Below, in pieces: positions 6,114-7,837 of a stretch of DNA of 7,837 nt. The position numbers were made by a program, and so were the translations under genes. The stretch's first letter is position 1; each line of letters begins with the position of its first letter. The stretch lies in NCBI GenBank assembly GCA_900549675.1, contig URPG01000088.1:1-7837 (forward strand). Reading direction: 5' to 3'. The stretch comes from an uncultured Oscillospiraceae bacterium (GTDB lineage Bacteria > Bacillota > Clostridia > Oscillospirales > Acutalibacteraceae). The notes beneath the pieces were generated by a model that saw nothing but the letters and a program-made list of their open reading frames with translations, was not told the origin of the DNA and did not search any database.

Positions 6114-7080
6114 CTACTTGTTTTTAATATCACTTTTTTTGACTAGACGGCCATTAACATATACAAATTCGTTTTCATCATCTTCTTCAGCTTCTGTTTC
6201 ATCTAATAAAGAATTGTCTTTTTCTTGTGTAGCTGAAATCTCTGTTGTATCTTGGTTGGCCTTATCAATCATCATTTTTTTTATTAAAGGATACACCGTA
6301 AAATTAACCGTGAAACTTACAAATGAGAAGAAGAAAAGCAAGAAAAAGATAAACAAAACAAACATCATTAGATAAGGATTTACCGGCAGCAACAAAACAA
6401 CCGCTGCTAAAGCAGCAAACAGAAAAGTGAGCAAGAAGTTTCGTCCCATTCCTAATGCAGCAAAAATGAAAGCGTTTTTATAGGCTTGTTTAAATTTTAA
6501 ATCAAAAGTTACAAATAATATTGGCAAGTAATATTGTGCGAATACGAATAAAAGAAGAGCTACTATGGTAAATCCAAGAGGAATATAATAGAACCAACCT
6601 TTATAAAGCATATTGTAATAATAAAATGTTGAGAAGGTTAGTACAACGTAAGCTACATAGCAAACTACACCATTTAATAAGAAATACTTGAAATTGTTTT
6701 TTGTAGCCTTCATGAAATCTGTCCAAATAAAAGCATGCTCTTCTCGAGCAAAATTTCTTGTAATTAAAGTGATACCGCCAATAAAGGGAGAAATCAAAAT
6801 CAGTGGGATAGGTACAACATACAAGGCCCAATTGTACAGGTATTTCCGGGTTGGCTGACGGCAATAAAAGAGCCGGATGCGGTGAAACCAAAAAGAACAA
6901 AAAGAACATGAGTATAAAAGCAATGGCGAAAGGTACAAAAAATAATAAATTAGCTTGGATAAGCTTAGACATTTTTCTTCCATAAATCTCAAAATAACGA
7001 ACAGGGGCCGCCTTAGGGGGTTCATCCTTGCTGACACCGGGGCCGGGTTTATTGTAATTACCAAATCCTAAAAATCCCAA
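6114..7080 (-). pseudogene. DUF624 / YesL-like membrane protein, frameshifted in this sequence
   Basis: The function is unknown. The family is known from membrane proteins, some encoded near carbohydrate uptake genes in Bacillota. The N-terminus has the family-typical GFGNYNKPGPGVSKDEPPK, then FEIYGRKMSKLIQANLLFF leading into the first membrane segment (about residues 41-63). After the break another frame continues with TRKYLYNWALYVVP, GGITLITRNFAREEHAFIW (a recognisable family motif), about four further hydrophobic segments and an acidic tail ending VYVNGRLVKKSDIKNK. A third frame at 6889-6851 reads GFTASGSFIAVSQ, which suits a membrane protein. One extra T in the T5 run at 6890-6894 and one extra C in the C3 run at 6848-6850 would join all three frames into about 322 residues. 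The start is TTG at 7080 with GGAG 8 nt upstream; a TGA closes that frame further upstream. It follows xerD by 30 nt. Confidence 0.75.
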
Positions 7081-7110
7081 AAAATCAACTCCATTTCAAA
7101 TTCCTTAATA

Positions 7111-7837
7111 TTATCCCAACTTTGCTTTAGGATGACATTCATTATACACCTGTTTCACATGTACGTCCATAAGCTGAACATAAATTTGTGTAGAAGATAT
7201 GTCAGCATGTCCCATCATAGTTTGAATATCTTTAACAGACGCTCCGTTTTCCAACAAATGCAAGGCAAACGAATGTCTGAGTGTATGAGGGGTAATTTCT
7301 TTTGTAATACCAGCCATTTCTGCATATCCCTTTATAATTTTCCAAAAGCCTTGCCTTGTCAGTCTTCCCCCATTCAAATTTAAGAACAGAGCTTTCTCCT
7401 GATCGGAATCCACAATTATACTTCTCATACGGTAAATATAATCAGATACACTAACGATGGCGGCAGGATAAACCGGCAACGCCCGGATTCCTTTTGTTCC
7501 TTTGCAATATAATACTCCGGAACGCATATTAAAATCAGACAAATCTAAATTTACCAGTTCAGAAGCACGAATACCCGTAGCATAAAGAAGCTCTAACATC
7601 GCTTTATCCCGGCAACCCTTTGGTTCTGTAATATTGGGTTGAGCCAATAAATTTTCTATTTCTGTTCCCGAAAGCACTTGGGGAAGTTTTTTCTCCGGTT
7701 TCTGCAGTTTAATTCCTTTTGCAGGATTATGCTGCATTTTCCCCTCAAATATAAGTGCCCTGTAAAAGCAACGCACAGAGGCGAGATTTCTTGAAATTGT
7801 TGTCTATATGGCTTCATTTTTTATAATCGCAATGATA
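7111..7837 (-). pseudogene. xerD: XerC/XerD-type tyrosine recombinase, 5' end outside window, internal amber codon
   Basis: Tyrosine recombinases of this type resolve chromosome dimers at dif, with FtsK, by Holliday-junction cleavage. About 241 codons are visible. The end of the core-binding domain reads TTISRNLASVRCFYR. The catalytic domain holds all expected residues: Arg in ATGIRASEL, Lys in KGTKG, His and Arg in HTLRHSF, His in GHADISSTQ and Tyr in QIYVQL. The C-terminus HPKAKLG resembles XerC/XerD ends. Length and motifs favour a housekeeping XerD over a phage integrase, but XerC or a paralogue cannot be excluded. In the same frame a TAG at 7804-7806 interrupts the N-terminal domain. Upstream of it IIKNEA still resembles the family, so a point change or sequence error is likely. 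Restarting inside the gene (for example the GTG at 7776) would remove most of the core-binding domain. There is no sign of a nearby mobile element. Confidence 0.8.

Noticed and set aside
6118..6375. Plus-strand Ser-rich ORF opposite the DUF624 gene 3' end
   Set aside because: It is the antisense of the acidic tail and last membrane segment of the DUF624 protein; Ser and Lys runs are a by-product of that.
6114..7080. Two separate membrane protein genes (7080-6601 and 7064-6114)
   Set aside because: The N-terminal family motif is in one frame and the RNFAREEH motif in the other; the remaining ends of both frames are not family-like. It is one gene with shifted frames.
5851..7815. Shared 10-mer GAAGCCATAT in the terminator and in the xerD 5' region (opposite strands)
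   Set aside because: It is a single short match with no flanking similarity, expected by chance and by AT-rich composition.
1..7837. A novel defence, mobile or CRISPR system
   Set aside because: Every gene belongs to a known housekeeping or membrane family. There are no direct repeat arrays, transposase genes or attachment-site repeats, and the recombinase looks like a chromosomal Xer protein.

Overview
The window is almost entirely minus-strand and carries an aromatic amino acid operon. In transcription order it reads promoter, leader peptide and attenuator, aroF (DAHP synthase), tyrA, aroB, aroA, aroC, pheA. pheA runs off the left edge. Upstream of the promoter lie a DUF624/YesL-like membrane protein gene and a XerD-type tyrosine recombinase gene that runs off the right edge. 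AT-rich DNA, strong AGGAGG-type ribosome binding sites, two TTG starts, a Thermotoga-type DAHP synthase and a YesL-type protein all point to a Bacillota bacterium (Clostridia or Negativicutes). The sequence alone does not resolve it further.

Region by region (minus-strand reading, right to left): 7837-7111 is the xerD-like gene, with an in-frame amber codon near its visible 5' end. 7080-6114 is the DUF624 gene, broken by frameshift(s). 6113-5810 is a compact regulatory leader: a consensus-like sigma-70 promoter, a strong Shine-Dalgarno, a 27-codon ORF with six Phe codons and one Tyr codon, a candidate pause hairpin, a candidate antiterminator arm and an 11-bp terminator-like hairpin. 5809-1 is the biosynthetic operon, with genes overlapping or separated by at most 27 nt.

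The enzymes fit together as follows. AroF makes DAHP, AroB closes it to 3-dehydroquinate, AroA makes EPSP and AroC makes chorismate. TyrA and the bifunctional PheA then send chorismate, through prephenate, to tyrosine and phenylalanine. aroD, aroE and aroK are not in the window. The cluster thus joins entry to the pathway with its Phe/Tyr exit, which matches a leader peptide rich in Phe with one Tyr and no Trp.

The most notable feature is this apparent ribosome-mediated (pheL-like) transcription attenuator, which is not one of the named genes. The lesions in aroC and the DUF624 gene can each be repaired by lengthening short homopolymer runs (G5, T5, C3), so sequencing or assembly error is at least as likely as real gene decay. 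I found no novel defence system, mobile element, CRISPR array or RNA gene.
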